A stretch of 64,000 nucleotides of DNA from Leptolyngbya sp. FACHB-261 (GCF_014696065.1 NZ_JACJPL010000022.1:124001-188000), one strand, 5' to 3'. Shown: positions 1 to 9,067, counted from the stretch's first letter. Notes: a model not told the origin generated them from the sequence alone. Made by a program: numbers and translations.

Positions 1-947
1 ATCTAGTTGCCTATAGCTGGGGCATGAACCGCCTGCAAGCGGGCGATGAAATTATTCTGAGTGTGATGGAGCATCACAGCAACTTGGTGCCCTGGCAAAT
101 GGTGGCGCAACGCACAGGCGCAGTGCTGAAATTTGTCGAGCTAACTGAAACGGGCGAGTTCGATTTTGAGCAGTTCAAGAGCTTGCTCTCAAATCGCACC
201 AAGTTAGTGACGACGGTATACGTTTCTAACGCCCTGGGTTGTGTTAGCCCGGTCGAAGATATCGTGCGCGAAGCCCATGCAGTTGGGGCGCGAGTGCTGC
301 TCGATGCCTGTCAGGCGGTGCCTCATATGCCTGTAGACGTGCAAGCAATTGGCTGCGATTGGCTAGTTGCCTCAGGCCACAAAATGTGCGCACCAACTGG
401 CATTGGCTTCCTCTATGGCCAGCTGGAATTGTTGCGCGAAATGCCGCCCTTCTTTGGCGGGGGCGAAATGATTCAGGACGTGTATCTGGATCACTCAACT
501 TATGCCGATTTGCCTCATAAGTTCGAAGCGGGAACTCCGGCTATTGGCGAAGCGATTGCACTGGGTGCAGCAGTCGATTATCTCTCTGGCCTTGGCATGG
601 AGCGCATCCATGCCTATGAGCAAGAATTGGCTCATTATCTGTTCGAGCGTTTGGCTGAGATCCCACAGATTAAAACCTATGGCCCTCATCCCAAACAGGC
701 TCATCGCGCTGCTCTGGCCTCCTTTACCGCGGGGGAGGTTCACCCTCAAGACCTCTCAACTCTGTTAGATCAGTCTGGGATTGCGATTCGCACCGGCCAC
801 CACTGTACCCAGCCATTGCATCGCTACTTAGGCGTCAGTTCCACGGCTCGCGCTAGCCTCTACTTCTACAACACGCGTGAAGAAATCGATACCTTCATCG
901 AGACGCTCAAGGAAACTCTAGAGTTCTTCAACGGTATGTTGGGCTAG
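1..947 (+). CDS. sufS: SufS-type cysteine desulfurase, 3' portion
   Basis: PLP-dependent cysteine desulfurase that takes sulfur from cysteine for Fe-S cluster assembly by the cytosolic SUF system. The reading frame is open from base 3 (LVAYSWG before the first Met at 24), so the gene starts outside the window; roughly the first quarter of a usual ~410-residue SufS is missing. The PLP lysine lies in ASGHKMCAP (codon at 381) and the catalytic cysteine in RTGHHCTQP (codon at 804). The RTGHHC loop is the group II (SufS/CsdA) form. In cyanobacteria sufS normally closes sufBCDS, so sufD is probably just upstream. Family assignment is firm; the operon context is inferred. Confidence 0.96.
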   Translation, partial: LVAYSWGMNRLQAGDEIILSVMEHHSNLVPWQMVAQRTGAVLKFVELTETGEFDFEQFKSLLSNRTKLVTTVYVSNALGCVSPVEDIVREAHAVGARVLLDACQAVPHMPVDVQAIGCDWLVASGHKMCAPTGIGFLYGQLELLREMPPFFGGGEMIQDVYLDHSTYADLPHKFEAGTPAIGEAIALGAAVDYLSGLGMERIHAYEQELAHYLFERLAEIPQIKTYGPHPKQAHRAALASFTAGEVHPQDLSTLLDQSGIAIRTGHHCTQPLHRYLGVSSTARASLYFYNTREEIDTFIETLKETLEFFNGMLG

Positions 948-988
948 AGTAGGCTGGCCTAACTGCAAATTGCTAGACTGCTCAGCTT

Positions 989-1933
989 ATGAATATCTTA
1001 ATTCGCCCGCTGCAAGAGAGTGATCTTGCTCGGGCCGATTATATTTTTCGCCTTGCTTTCGGGACTTTTCTCGGTGTAAGCGATCCGTCCCAGGCTTTTG
1101 GCGATCGGTCTTACATGCAACGCTGGTCTACTGATCCTAAAGCAGCATTTAAGGCAGAACTGGATGGGCAGTTAATAGGGTCGAATTTTGCCTTTACGTG
1201 GGGTAGCTTTGGTGGCTTTGGTCCCCTGACGGTTCACCCTGATTATTGGGGTAAAGGGGTAGCTCAGCAGTTGATTGAACCAACCCTAGATTACCTACAG
1301 CAACAGGGTATTCAACAGGCAGGGTTTATGACCTTTCCCAACAGCCCTATGCACGTTCATCTGTATCAGAAATTCGGGTTTTGGCCCCGATTCCTCACGG
1401 CTCTAATGTGCAAGACAGTGCAGCCAGCCCAACCAAATCCAACTATGCAAGGCATCCGATATTCGGAACTATCTGAACCTGAGCGAGTTGAGTGTTTGCA
1501 TGCTTGTCGCACCTTGACTGACCAAATTTATCCAGGTTTAGACCTAGAACGCGAAATCGTTGCAGTTGCCACTTATCACCTAGGCGATACTATTTTGCTG
1601 TGGGACGATGCACAACTGTCAGCATTTGCTGTTTGCCACTGCGGTTCCAACACTGAAGCTGGTAGCCAATCAACCTATATCAAGTTCGGGGCCGTTCGTC
1701 CTGTCCAGCGTGCAGCTCAAATCTTTGGCCAATTGCTAAATGCTTGTGAGAACTTCTGCCTAAGTATGGGCAGCTCGCAACTTTTAGCGGGGGTCAATAC
1801 TAGCCGCCAAGGCGCCTATCAGCAGCTACTTGACTATGGCCTGCGCACCGAAAGATTAGGTCTGGCGATGCATAAGCCCAATGAACCCGGACACAATCGA
1901 GCGGACGTTTTTGTGATTGATGATTGGCGTTAG
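989..1933 (+). CDS. Tandem-GNAT N-acetyltransferase
   Basis: Acetyl-CoA-dependent N-acetyltransferase of about twice the single-domain length (314 residues). The first half carries GNAT motif A (LTVHPDYWGKGVAQQL, with the pyrophosphate-binding G-K-G-V turn) and the motif B 'HLYQKFGFWPR'. The second half (residues ~160-314) has a similar layout, ending in 'AYQQLLDYGLRTERLGLAM', but no acetyl-CoA loop, as in two-domain GNATs where one half is inactive. It lies 41 bp after sufS on the same strand, so it may be cotranscribed. The substrate cannot be read from the sequence. A 10-bp tandem repeat begins on its stop codon. Confidence 0.85.
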   Translation: MNILIRPLQESDLARADYIFRLAFGTFLGVSDPSQAFGDRSYMQRWSTDPKAAFKAELDGQLIGSNFAFTWGSFGGFGPLTVHPDYWGKGVAQQLIEPTLDYLQQQGIQQAGFMTFPNSPMHVHLYQKFGFWPRFLTALMCKTVQPAQPNPTMQGIRYSELSEPERVECLHACRTLTDQIYPGLDLEREIVAVATYHLGDTILLWDDAQLSAFAVCHCGSNTEAGSQSTYIKFGAVRPVQRAAQIFGQLLNACENFCLSMGSSQLLAGVNTSRQGAYQQLLDYGLRTERLGLAMHKPNEPGHNRADVFVIDDWR

Positions 1934-1952
1934 CACTCAATCGCACTCAATG
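1933..1952. repeat. 10-bp tandem duplication at a stop codon
   Basis: GCACTCAAT at 1933-1941 recurs at 1943-1951 (period 10). The first copy starts on the last base of the GNAT stop codon (TAG 1931-1933). One of several such duplications in the window. Confidence 0.7.
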
Positions 1953-2201
1953 AAAAGGTGGGACAGCAGAAGCACACCTTTCTGGCGCTACGCATCACCT
2001 CGTTAAAAAACTTAATAATCAGGTCTAGGTCCCTCCAGCCAACGTTTATAGCGTCTGGCTAGAGTGAACTCGCAGGAGCATTTCAGTCTCAGAGGCTATG
2101 ATGGAGATCAGATTAAGTTCGGTCGGTAGATTGCACAATTTCACTTTTGAACAGTCTTTCTCCGAATCTGAGTCCCATTACTTAGCTTGGAGAAAGCGCA
2201 A

Positions 2202-2507
2202 ATGAGTATTTACGTTGGAAACCTTTCCTACGATGTTACTGAGGAAAACCTCAGCGAGATTTTTGCTGAATACGGCACGGTCAAGCGTGTCCAACTGCCC
2301 ACAGACCGTGAAACAGGTCGTCTACGTGGCTTCGGTTTTGTGGAAATGCAAGACGAAGCTAATGAGGACGCTGCCATCAGTGCCCTGGATGGAGCAGAGT
2401 GGATGGGGCGTGACCTCAAAGTAAACAAAGCCAGACCCCGTGAGTCACGTGGTGGTGGCGGCGGTGGCAACTTTGGCGGTAACTTCTCTGGGGGCCGTCG
2501 CTACTAA
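2202..2507 (+). CDS. rbp: Glycine-rich RRM RNA-binding protein (cyanobacterial Rbp)
   Basis: Small single-RRM protein (101 residues) that binds single-stranded RNA and is typically cold-induced in cyanobacteria. RNP2 is IYVGNLSY at residues 3-10 and RNP1 is RGFGFVEM near residue 43; the C-terminus is a short Gly-rich tail (RGGGGGGNFGGNFSGG). ATG 2202 is chosen over an in-frame TTG at 2187 because GGAG lies at 2189-2192 with 9-nt spacing and family members begin MSIYVGNLSY. rpsU follows about 115 bp downstream, the rbp-rpsU arrangement known from Anabaena. A 268-bp upstream gap could hold a long 5' leader, which is common for cold-shock genes. Confidence 0.95.
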   Translation: MSIYVGNLSYDVTEENLSEIFAEYGTVKRVQLPTDRETGRLRGFGFVEMQDEANEDAAISALDGAEWMGRDLKVNKARPRESRGGGGGGNFGGNFSGGRRY

Positions 2508-2553
2508 AGCTCACAAGGCTTTTGAGCGCTTAATGGCATCCTAACGGCAAGTG

Positions 2554-2590
2554 CAGCAGGGGATTCCAATGTGGGTTCCCTGCTGTTTGT
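2554..2590 (+). terminator. Hairpin between rbp and rpsU (terminator or attenuator)
   Basis: CAGCAGGG (2554-2561) pairs exactly with CCCTGCTG (2578-2585), extended by G-U and A-U pairs, and is followed by TTTGTCGTTTG. It would partly terminate rbp transcripts and limit read-through into rpsU. The T-run is interrupted, so partial termination or mRNA end-stabilisation is more likely than full termination. Confidence 0.6.
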
Positions 2591-2622
2591 CGTTTGATTG
2601 TTCACCCTACGGAATAAACAAT

Positions 2623-2802
2623 ATGACTCAAGTGTTCGTTGGCGAAAATGAGGGAATTGAGTCAGCCTTACGCCGCTTCAGACGAAATGTTATTCGAGCA
2701 GGCATCTTTGCTGATTTAAAGCGCCTGCGTCATTTCGAAACCCCTGCTGAGAAAAGCAAGCGTAAGGCCATTGCCAGAAGGCGTAAGAAGCGCTCTCGCT
2801 AA
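2623..2802 (+). CDS. rpsU: 30S ribosomal protein S21
   Basis: Small basic ribosomal protein of the 30S subunit (59 residues), important for translation initiation. It begins [19 protein letters not shown] and ends with a basic tail ([14 protein letters not shown]) typical of S21. The frame is open 24 codons upstream from a GTG at 2551, but that stretch is the hairpin region; ATG 2623, with GGA at 2611-2613, fits the family length. It follows rbp as in other cyanobacteria, where the pair is linked to cold adaptation. Confidence 0.95.
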   Translation: MTQVFVGENEGIESALRRFRRNVIRAGIFADLKRLRHFETPAEKSKRKAIARRRKKRSR

Positions 2803-2861
2803 CTTGAATTAGAGTTTTGAGTCAGTTCCGTCAGCAAACATCAACGAGCCTCGGGAGACCT

Positions 2862-3137
2862 ATGCCTTCTCAAGTTTCTGGAACCAGCGCCTCAACCGAG
2901 CCATCTTTTGATGTGACTATTTTCAAAGGCAACAACCATCGTCCAAAGTATGTTGCTTCTTGCTTAAGTCAACATGTGCCGAGTCTGCCTGCCAATCAGG
3001 TTAGCAGCATCCTTGCTTGCATCAGCCGCTCTGGTAAGGCAACCATTCACCTCGGTAGTGACCCGCTGGTCATTCGCTCCTGCATTCAAGGTCTCTCAGC
3101 CACAGAGCTCAAATACAGCTTGACCAACACCCTTTGA
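2862..3137 (+). CDS. Small unknown protein, possible ClpS / L7/L12 C-terminal fold
   Basis: I do not recognise a named family. ATG 2862 is preferred over TTG 2817 because GGGAG sits at 2853-2857. The 91-residue protein has a Ser/Thr-rich start and then a segment beginning FDVTIFKGNNHRPKYVASCL. Its order of segments (strand, turn, helix, helix, 'SGKATIHLGS', 'VIRSCIQGL' helix, strand) resembles both ClpS and the C-terminal domain of ribosomal protein L7/L12, which share a fold. The ClpS 'NDD' acidic residues that bind N-degrons are replaced by 'KGN'. It lies about 60 bp after rpsU and may share its transcript. The fold call is inference from pattern only. Confidence 0.6.
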   Translation: MPSQVSGTSASTEPSFDVTIFKGNNHRPKYVASCLSQHVPSLPANQVSSILACISRSGKATIHLGSDPLVIRSCIQGLSATELKYSLTNTL

Positions 3138-3198
3138 GCTCGACTTGACGGACAATGTTGCTAATTTATATTGGCGTAGCTGTATCTGCAACTTGTAG

Positions 3199-3225
3199 GT
3201 AGGGACAAGACCGCTTCGTCCCTAC
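3199..3225. repeat. Palindromic intergenic element GTAGGGAC...GTCCCTAC
   Basis: Perfect 8-bp arms at 3199-3206 and 3218-3225, with an inner AAG/CTT pairing around ACCG. It has the look of a dispersed cyanobacterial intergenic palindrome; I see no second copy in the window. Confidence 0.55.
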
Positions 3226-3487
3226 AGTGGTCCACTACAGTAGTCCCTTGTTCTTAATAGTCGTTCTTGATAATTGCTCCTGATAAATTAAGATTAGTTG
3301 GAAATAATCAAGAAAGCATTACAGTCAACTGATATTGATATTACTAAATTATTGTTGCTATTGTTGCATGATTTTTCATAGCTAGCCTTCGATAACTTTG
3401 CAGTCTACTTAATTCGCCTTACTCAATTTGTCTGAGGTAAATTGAGTTGAATTGAGTGAGTGAACAACGAGGAAATCTCAATAACAA

Positions 3488-3543
3488 CAGGGACTCTGTC
3501 TGCTCCTTAAAGCTGAGCGATAGAGTCCCTGCTGTGTTTTTTA
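3488..3543 (+). terminator. Strong plus-strand intrinsic terminator
   Basis: CAGGGACTCT (3488-3497) pairs perfectly with AGAGTCCCTG (3522-3531), followed by CTGTGTTTTTT. The T-run is on the plus strand, but the nearest plus-strand gene ends 350 bp upstream. It may also help end cysK on the minus strand, although the T content on that side is weaker. Confidence 0.75.
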
Positions 3544-3584
3544 GAGATGTTGCTTGGAGGTTTTAGCTCTAGGACTAACGCTTG

Positions 3585-4544
3585 CTAGTTTACGCTCACC
3601 AACTCCCGCTCTAGATCAGCAAACAATACCGTGCTCAGGTAGCGCTCGCCGAAGCTGGGTTGAATGAACACAATCAGCTTGCCTGCATTCTCAGGACGTT
3701 TGGCAACTTGAACCGCAGCATAAACGGCAGCCCCACTGGAAATACCGCTCAGCAAGCCTTCCTCCCGAGCCAACCGCCGTCCGTATTGGATTGCTAGGTC
3801 GTCTGGGACAACAAACACTTCGTCAATCAACTTGGTGTCAAGAACTTCGGGTACGAAACCAGCCCCAATGCCTTGGATTTTGTGAGGGCCGGGTGTGCCA
3901 CCACTCAGCACTGGACTACTGCTGGGTTCTACAGCAATCGCTTGAAACTCTGGCTTGCGCGACTTGATCACTTCAGCCACGCCTGTAAGGGTGCCGCCTG
4001 TGCCTATACCTGAGATCAAGATGTCGATTTGCCCATCAGTATCAGCCCAGAGCTCCTCCGCCGTGGTTTCCCGGTGCACCTGAGGGTTAGCTGGATTGCG
4101 GAATTGCTGGAGCATGTAAGCATTGGGCAAGTCCTGAACCAACTCCTCAGCTCGCTGAATCGCGCCCCGCATGCCTAGATTGCCAGGGGTCAGTTCTAGC
4201 CGTGCGCCAAAGGCTTTGAGCATAGAGCGACGCTCGGTGCTCATAGTTTCGGGCATCGTTAAAATCAACTCATAGCCCCGAGCCGCAGCAACCATGGCCA
4301 GCGCAATTCCGGTGTTGCCCGAAGTCGGTTCAATCAAAACAGTTTTGCCGGGAGCAATTTGTCCCTCAGCCTCAGCCGTCTTGATCATGTTGACGCCGAT
4401 GCGATCCTTCACAGAGCTGGCTGGGTTCATGCTCTCCAGCTTGGCAACCACTCGGCCCACCGCCCCCTCACTCTGAGGGATGCGATTCAACTGCACCAGG
4501 GGTGTGCGACCAACTAACTCTGTGATATCGTGGGCGATTTTCAT
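3585..4544 (-). CDS. cysK: Cysteine synthase A (O-acetylserine sulfhydrylase)
   Basis: PLP enzyme that makes cysteine from O-acetylserine and sulfide in the cytosol. The PLP lysine is K46 in [11 protein letters not shown], the substrate/phosphate loop is PTSGNTG at residues 73-79, and the PLP-phosphate loop is SGIGTGGT. Length (319) is usual for CysK and the C-terminal [10 protein letters not shown] motif is intact. It faces away from sufS about 2.6 kb to the left; both enzymes handle cysteine sulfur, but nothing shows a shared operon. Confidence 0.96.
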   Translation of the reverse strand: MKIAHDITELVGRTPLVQLNRIPQSEGAVGRVVAKLESMNPASSVKDRIGVNMIKTAEAEGQIAPGKTVLIEPTSGNTGIALAMVAAARGYELILTMPETMSTERRSMLKAFGARLELTPGNLGMRGAIQRAEELVQDLPNAYMLQQFRNPANPQVHRETTAEELWADTDGQIDILISGIGTGGTLTGVAEVIKSRKPEFQAIAVEPSSSPVLSGGTPGPHKIQGIGAGFVPEVLDTKLIDEVFVVPDDLAIQYGRRLAREEGLLSGISSGAAVYAAVQVAKRPENAGKLIVFIQPSFGERYLSTVLFADLERELVSVN

Positions 4545-4603
4545 AGTGAATTGAGCCTGTTCTCCACCATCATTCTACGTTAATTCGGTCAAGATTCTAG
4601 AGA

Positions 4604-6595
4604 TTAAGGGCGCTTGATCCCAGGCGGCTGGCTGGGAAAATAGGGGTTTGGAGGCCGCTGTTGAATGACCCAAGCCAATAGTGCCAACAGGATCAACAGT
4701 GTCAACCAAATGTAGCGTTGCTGGTAATGCCTCGATCCCTGGCGTCTACGTTTGGCCTTGGAGAATGAACGCCACTGCCTGTGAGTCTGTGCTGTTGAAG
4801 AAGCCGTACCAGTTGCCCAACGGCGTTCAATGACCAGCAAATTACGTCGGGCTTCTTGATCCTCAGGATCGAGCGCTAAGGTGCGGCGCAGGTGGGCCTC
4901 AGCCCGCTCTAGTTGTCCTTGCCCCAACAGTAGCAGTCCCAGGCTTCGATGAGCTTCAGCATCATTAGGAGCACAACGACAAGCCTGTTCGAATGCAGCA
5001 ATCGCTTCTGACATTCGACCCAATTTTCGACAGTTACGACCCAGTTCAAGCCGTGCCTGTAGATGATTGGGAGCTTGAGTGACCGCCTGTTGCAACAGGC
5101 CCAACGCCGTTAAACGATCGTTAGCCGCCTGAGCTTGAGCGAGCAACTGATCCACATTAATGACTTGCGGTTGACCCGCCCCAGCTTCCGCTTGCTGAGC
5201 CTGAGGCTGTACCAACACCTGGCAACTATAAACCTGTTCAATCGTTCGATTCGCCCATTGGCGCTGAGCGACCAATTTCAGACGAGTAGTCTCGTTGAAG
5301 GTGAATTCTTGAGAGTGTACGGGCAACGGACAACGTTGGAGCGTACCGGCCGGTTCGAAGCGTAGAGTCAGCGCGTCAGCTTGGGGAGCCTCCACAGTCA
5401 GGACGACTTTGTCACCGGGAGCAATTTGCACAGGCTCGACTCGGAACGTCTGCACCAAGCGGCCAGGGTAATCAGGCGCAAGCTCGCCAACCTCCCAAGC
5501 CAAAGTAGGATGCTGAAACAAAGTAGGAACTCGATGCAATACCGGATATTCCAGGTCCTGTTCCTCTAGAGTTCGCCGCACTTGCGAGAGAGCAGCCAAC
5601 AGGGTTTTACCTTCTAGAAGGTTCGCCAAGAGCGCGCCTAAACAAACGGTGGCCACAGACGCAGGGGTTGGTTCCTGCAAGATCACCGCTTGAAGTGGGC
5701 CCGCAGTGAGCCAGCTAGTTGCTGCCGTCAATCCATCGGCTGTGTTCAGTAACGCTAAGCGCAATCCCCGTTGAGTCGCTTCAGCCAAAGCTTGCCCAAG
5801 GACCCCTTTTAACGCAGTCAGACACGAAGACTCAGGTGTTTGCCAAGCCAACCAGTCCCAGCCTTGGGGAGCACGCAGGGCTCGGCAAATCTGCTCTAGG
5901 CTTGCTTCTGCTTTTAAGGCATAAACCTGACCATACAGTCGAGCCTGGATCTGCTGGGGCAAGTTATCCCAATCGCCCACGAATAGAAGGCGCAGAGGGC
6001 GAGATTTCAGGCGTGAAGGGGGAGCTGGGCCAGATTGCGCAGGAGGAATCTGGCCGTTATCCAGCACACGGCTAACTGAAAAAGCTGGTTGTCCATTGGG
6101 GGCTCGCAGCACTTCCCAAATTTCCCAGGGCAATGCCTGTAGCAGCAGATCGTTGAGACTCAAAGCCAGAAGCATAGGCTGGGTGGAGCGGCTGGAGCTT
6201 GGCCTACTGGTCTGACTGGCTTGGCTGGTCTGGCTGCTCCCTACCTGTTGAGTAGCTAGATGACGTAGGTGGTCACGCACCTGAGCGCAACCCGCCTGAC
6301 GCAACCATTGATTAAAACTCTGCCGCTGCACCGTCTCCGCCTCCCAGAGGTCAGTTCGGTACTCATCTAGATTGAGCGCGTAAAGGTTCTGGGTAAATGC
6401 AGCCAAACTGGCAGACTCCAGCAGGCTGTAATAGTTGCGGTAGCATTCGCGCCAAAGTTCATGCAGCCGTTCTAGCTCAGCAGGCTCCGCCAATACGCCT
6501 TCTAGGGTCTTATGCGGCGTTTGAAGCGTGACCTGATATTGACTGCCCTGACGCTCAACCCTCAGGTGATAGGTCTGCGGGGCGATCTGATTCAT
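4604..6595 (-). CDS. CHAT-like protein with degenerate catalytic site, TPR and C-terminal membrane anchor
   Basis: A 663-residue paralogue of the CHAT protein at 9068. Order: N-terminal region (1-115), Ser/Thr-rich linker (119-140), caspase-like CHAT fold (~140-365; LPWEIWEVL at 155-163 is shared with the paralogue), a beta-sandwich-like part (~380-465), TPRs (~482-590), a basic stretch, one membrane helix (628-645) and a short Pro-rich tail. The catalytic pair is lost: the Gly-His of the paralogue is Thr253-Pro254, and Asn-Ser-Cys is Asn284-Thr-Ala286. It is thus probably a pseudoprotease with a cytosolic body. It is 86 bp downstream of cnaT on the same strand and could be read with it. Function unknown. 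Confidence 0.8.
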   Translation of the reverse strand: MNQIAPQTYHLRVERQGSQYQVTLQTPHKTLEGVLAEPAELERLHELWRECYRNYYSLLESASLAAFTQNLYALNLDEYRTDLWEAETVQRQSFNQWLRQAGCAQVRDHLRHLATQQVGSSQTSQASQTSRPSSSRSTQPMLLALSLNDLLLQALPWEIWEVLRAPNGQPAFSVSRVLDNGQIPPAQSGPAPPSRLKSRPLRLLFVGDWDNLPQQIQARLYGQVYALKAEASLEQICRALRAPQGWDWLAWQTPESSCLTALKGVLGQALAEATQRGLRLALLNTADGLTAATSWLTAGPLQAVILQEPTPASVATVCLGALLANLLEGKTLLAALSQVRRTLEEQDLEYPVLHRVPTLFQHPTLAWEVGELAPDYPGRLVQTFRVEPVQIAPGDKVVLTVEAPQADALTLRFEPAGTLQRCPLPVHSQEFTFNETTRLKLVAQRQWANRTIEQVYSCQVLVQPQAQQAEAGAGQPQVINVDQLLAQAQAANDRLTALGLLQQAVTQAPNHLQARLELGRNCRKLGRMSEAIAAFEQACRCAPNDAEAHRSLGLLLLGQGQLERAEAHLRRTLALDPEDQEARRNLLVIERRWATGTASSTAQTHRQWRSFSKAKRRRQGSRHYQQRYIWLTLLILLALLAWVIQQRPPNPYFPSQPPGIKRP

Positions 6596-6681
6596 CGTGA
6601 ATACGGAACAGCTCCAACCAGCAGGAACTGTTTTGAGGCTTTTAGTTAGGCGTCTTATTCTACAAGCAGTCTGCTCCAGTC

Positions 6682-7767
6682 TCAGCTTGGTATCAGGGCA
6701 ACAGGTGTCTCACCACTCACCGCCTCGGCAGTGAAGACACGCAGTTCCTCCAGCTTAGCGAGGGCATGACCTTCGCTAAGCAGACTCGTGGCTAGCGTGA
6801 GACCGGCCTGCATGTCCTTCGCCAAACCAGATTGCCACAGGTAGAAGCCCCCATTCCAAGCAGCAGAGTCGAGCAATGGCCCTGCCTCCCCTGCCAGGAC
6901 AGCCAGCAGGTCTGTTTGGACTTGAGCGGGTGAGTGCAATGGCGGATCGTTCCCGGCTAGCTCGAAGTCTCGAGGAGTCAGCAACAGGCGCTCGAAGGGT
7001 TCCCCAGCTGCCGCAATCACCACGCGCTCCCGCGGCAAGTCACAACTACCCTCCAAGCCTTTGACCATTAAGTAGCTAGGCGGATTGGGACCGTGCCGCA
7101 ATTGCAACGTTTCTCGAATTAAGGCTTCGGTAGGAGGGTGCACAAAACCAGATACAACGCGAGCTGGACCCGCGTAGGGGCACCAGCACAACTCCAACGT
7201 GGCAAAGGGAGGCCGCTTGCCAATTTGCTCTCGATAGGTCACCATTTCCTGAGCCAACGGGAAGTGAGTGCGCAAATGGACAAAACTAATGCCGGTCTGG
7301 GCTAGAGCTACTTGGGCTTGCTCCAGAGATAGGTTCTCCCAGGCAACCCCTAAGCCGCGCCAAACAGCCGCTAAGTGCAATCCATACTTAGTTGGCATCT
7401 GATCACCGCCGTGCTGCAGTACAGGCTGTCCGGCGGCCGCTAGAATCAACGCGGTCAGCGGCCCCAGGGGAGTAGTGCGTGAACGGCCATCATAGGGTAT
7501 GCCGAACACCATTACTGGACGCTCATAACTGTCAACCGCAGCCAAGCGGGGTCCCAAATGGTCAAAAGCATCTAACATGCCGGCCAGCTCTGCAGCGGTA
7601 GGGCGCTTGATGCGGTGGGCGATCAAAAAACCACCAATCTGCGCAGGCGTTGCTACCCCTGTCAGCATCATCTCAGTCGCTGCCGCCGACTCTTGGCGAG
7701 TCAGGTCTTTGCTGGTATGGGGACCGCTGCCAATCTTGCGTAGCAGGTCGCGAAATGCTTGGCTCAT
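6682..7767 (-). CDS. cnaT: CnaT-like anthranilate phosphoribosyltransferase-family protein
   Basis: 361-residue member of the TrpD/glycosyltransferase family 3 fold. The N-terminal helical domain has the 'EMMLTGVATPAQIGGFLIAHRIK' layout (first half shown as family-like), and HGGDQMPTKYG replaces the usual TrpD PRPP loop. In Anabaena the gene next to ntcB (all0601, cnaT) encodes such a protein and is required for nir operon expression; its biochemistry is unknown. Here too it directly follows an NtcB-like regulator with a 42-bp gap on the same strand. No other trp gene is nearby. The cnaT name rests on family plus this gene order. Confidence 0.85.
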   Translation of the reverse strand: MSQAFRDLLRKIGSGPHTSKDLTRQESAAATEMMLTGVATPAQIGGFLIAHRIKRPTAAELAGMLDAFDHLGPRLAAVDSYERPVMVFGIPYDGRSRTTPLGPLTALILAAAGQPVLQHGGDQMPTKYGLHLAAVWRGLGVAWENLSLEQAQVALAQTGISFVHLRTHFPLAQEMVTYREQIGKRPPFATLELCWCPYAGPARVVSGFVHPPTEALIRETLQLRHGPNPPSYLMVKGLEGSCDLPRERVVIAAAGEPFERLLLTPRDFELAGNDPPLHSPAQVQTDLLAVLAGEAGPLLDSAAWNGGFYLWQSGLAKDMQAGLTLATSLLSEGHALAKLEELRVFTAEAVSGETPVALIPS

Positions 7768-7809
7768 AGACTTTGGCTCGCAGGTACAGCTTGTAGAGAG
7801 CAGCAGTTC

Positions 7810-8763
7810 CTAGCGGACAAGCTGAGGCACAGAGAGTGGCAGGGCCGCATTCAGCAACTGAGAACGGATGTAGTGATTTGCCAGCTCGCGGAAGTGCTGG
7901 ATGGGCGGAATGGCAAGACGGTCCCGCGTCGTTACCAATACAACTTGTCGCTTGAGTGCGGGAGTTCCCAACTTGCGCACCGCTAACCCTGGATCGTTAA
8001 GCGCTTCGCTAACCGCTGATTGGGGTAGGAGAGCCACCAAGTCACCTTGGCGCACCACCCCTCGAAAGGCATCTAAGGTATTAAGTTCCATCGCTGAGTG
8101 CAAAGTCAGCCTCAGCCGTTCGAACTGCTCCTCAATTAATCGTCGCATCCCGTAGCCATCTTTGAAGACCACCTGCGGATAGTTTGCCACCTCGCTCCAG
8201 GGCAAACCGTCGGTCCAGGCCCAGGACTGAGCCAGCGGATGGTCAGCCGCCATTAAGGCCAGGATTGGCTCCTCAAAGAGAACATCGACCACTAGCTCGG
8301 CGCTGCTGGTCAAGAAGCGGTTATGCATCACAATGCAGACATCCACTAGGCCGTCCCGCAGTACCTTGAGGGCTCGGTCGCTACCCAGGGAAGTTACCCG
8401 CAGTTGCACATCAGGGTAACTCTGACAAAATTGTTGCAGCACAGGCGGCAAGTAGCCAGCACAGACCGAGTGAATGGCAGCAATACAAAGCTCCGGCTGA
8501 CGACCAGCCAGCAAATCACTGAGTTCATTACAAGCACTGCTCCACTCCTGGCAAATGCGACGGGCATGGGCAAGAAATCGCTCCCCGCCAACCGTCAGAC
8601 GCGCTTGACTAGAGCGGTGGAACAGAGACAGGCCCAACTGCTCCTCCAGAGACTGGATCTGGCGGCTTATGGTCGGCTGAGAACAAGCACACTTGCGAGC
8701 TGCTTGTTGAAAGCTCCCAGACTCAGCCACTGCTAAAAAAGCCTGCAACTGCTCCAGTCGCAT
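7810..8763 (-). CDS. ntcB: LysR-family nitrogen assimilation activator NtcB
   Basis: LysR-type regulator of 317 residues: an N-terminal winged helix-turn-helix (1-60, QAARKCACSQPTISRQIQ as recognition region) and a periplasmic-binding-protein-like effector domain (~90-300). The segments AAIHSVCAGYLPPVLQQFC, RVTSLGSDRALKVL and ELNTLDAFRGVVRQGDL match my recall of NtcB, which activates nitrate/nitrite assimilation genes in response to nitrite. The neighbouring cnaT-like gene and nearby cobA and mobA support this. No clean NtcA box (GTA-N8-TAC) is visible in its 304-bp upstream region. Other cyanobacterial LysR proteins (RbcR, NdhR) are less similar in these segments. Confidence 0.88.
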   Translation of the reverse strand: MRLEQLQAFLAVAESGSFQQAARKCACSQPTISRQIQSLEEQLGLSLFHRSSQARLTVGGERFLAHARRICQEWSSACNELSDLLAGRQPELCIAAIHSVCAGYLPPVLQQFCQSYPDVQLRVTSLGSDRALKVLRDGLVDVCIVMHNRFLTSSAELVVDVLFEEPILALMAADHPLAQSWAWTDGLPWSEVANYPQVVFKDGYGMRRLIEEQFERLRLTLHSAMELNTLDAFRGVVRQGDLVALLPQSAVSEALNDPGLAVRKLGTPALKRQVVLVTTRDRLAIPPIQHFRELANHYIRSQLLNAALPLSVPQLVR

Positions 8764-9067
8764 GGGCGGTGCCCTTAATTACATTTCTACATGAACGCTA
8801 TGAAATTAACGTAACAAGAGGCTAGTTTTAGTGCTGAAGAATACCGAAAACCCTGATCAGGACACTGGATCCGTTCGAGGTGCGTTAACAGATCCGTTTG
8901 GGGAACGCTAGGAATATGCGTCACAATGCCAGAGCCTAAATTCCTAGAGCTACACTGAGCTTGTCGATCGACTTGATCCGCTATAATACCGGGCGTAAAC
9001 AACTTCCCTGTTGAGCTTGGTCAGAGCGTTGAGAGCTTGCCTGCCTTTTCGGTAGCTCCGTACATTC
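8764..9067. promoter_or_regulatory. Divergent promoter region between ntcB and the CHAT gene
   Basis: 304 bp with no credible ORF. For the plus strand, TTGTCG (8961-8966) and TATAAT (8982-8987) form a sigma70-like pair, though the 15-bp spacer is short; the CHAT start lies 80 bp downstream. For ntcB the upstream side is AT-rich (ATTTCATAGCG and similar), but I could not assign -10/-35 boxes. Confidence 0.45.

Larger units (their letters stand above)
3138..3584. other. Intergenic region with two hairpins and an orphan terminator
   Basis: 447 bp without a credible ORF, between a plus-strand gene and the 3' end of cysK. From left to right it holds a GTAGGGAC palindrome (3199-3225), an AT-rich stretch, a 9-bp inverted repeat ACTCAATTT / AAATTGAGT (3421-3447), an imperfect 10-bp tandem repeat (3440-3459), and a strong plus-strand hairpin with T-run (3488-3543). 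The last three could form a small RNA. Confidence 0.6.

Noticed and set aside
8764-9067. NtcA box for ntcB
   Set aside because: Only near misses (GTA-N6-TAC and GTA-N8-CTA); no GTA-N8-TAC.
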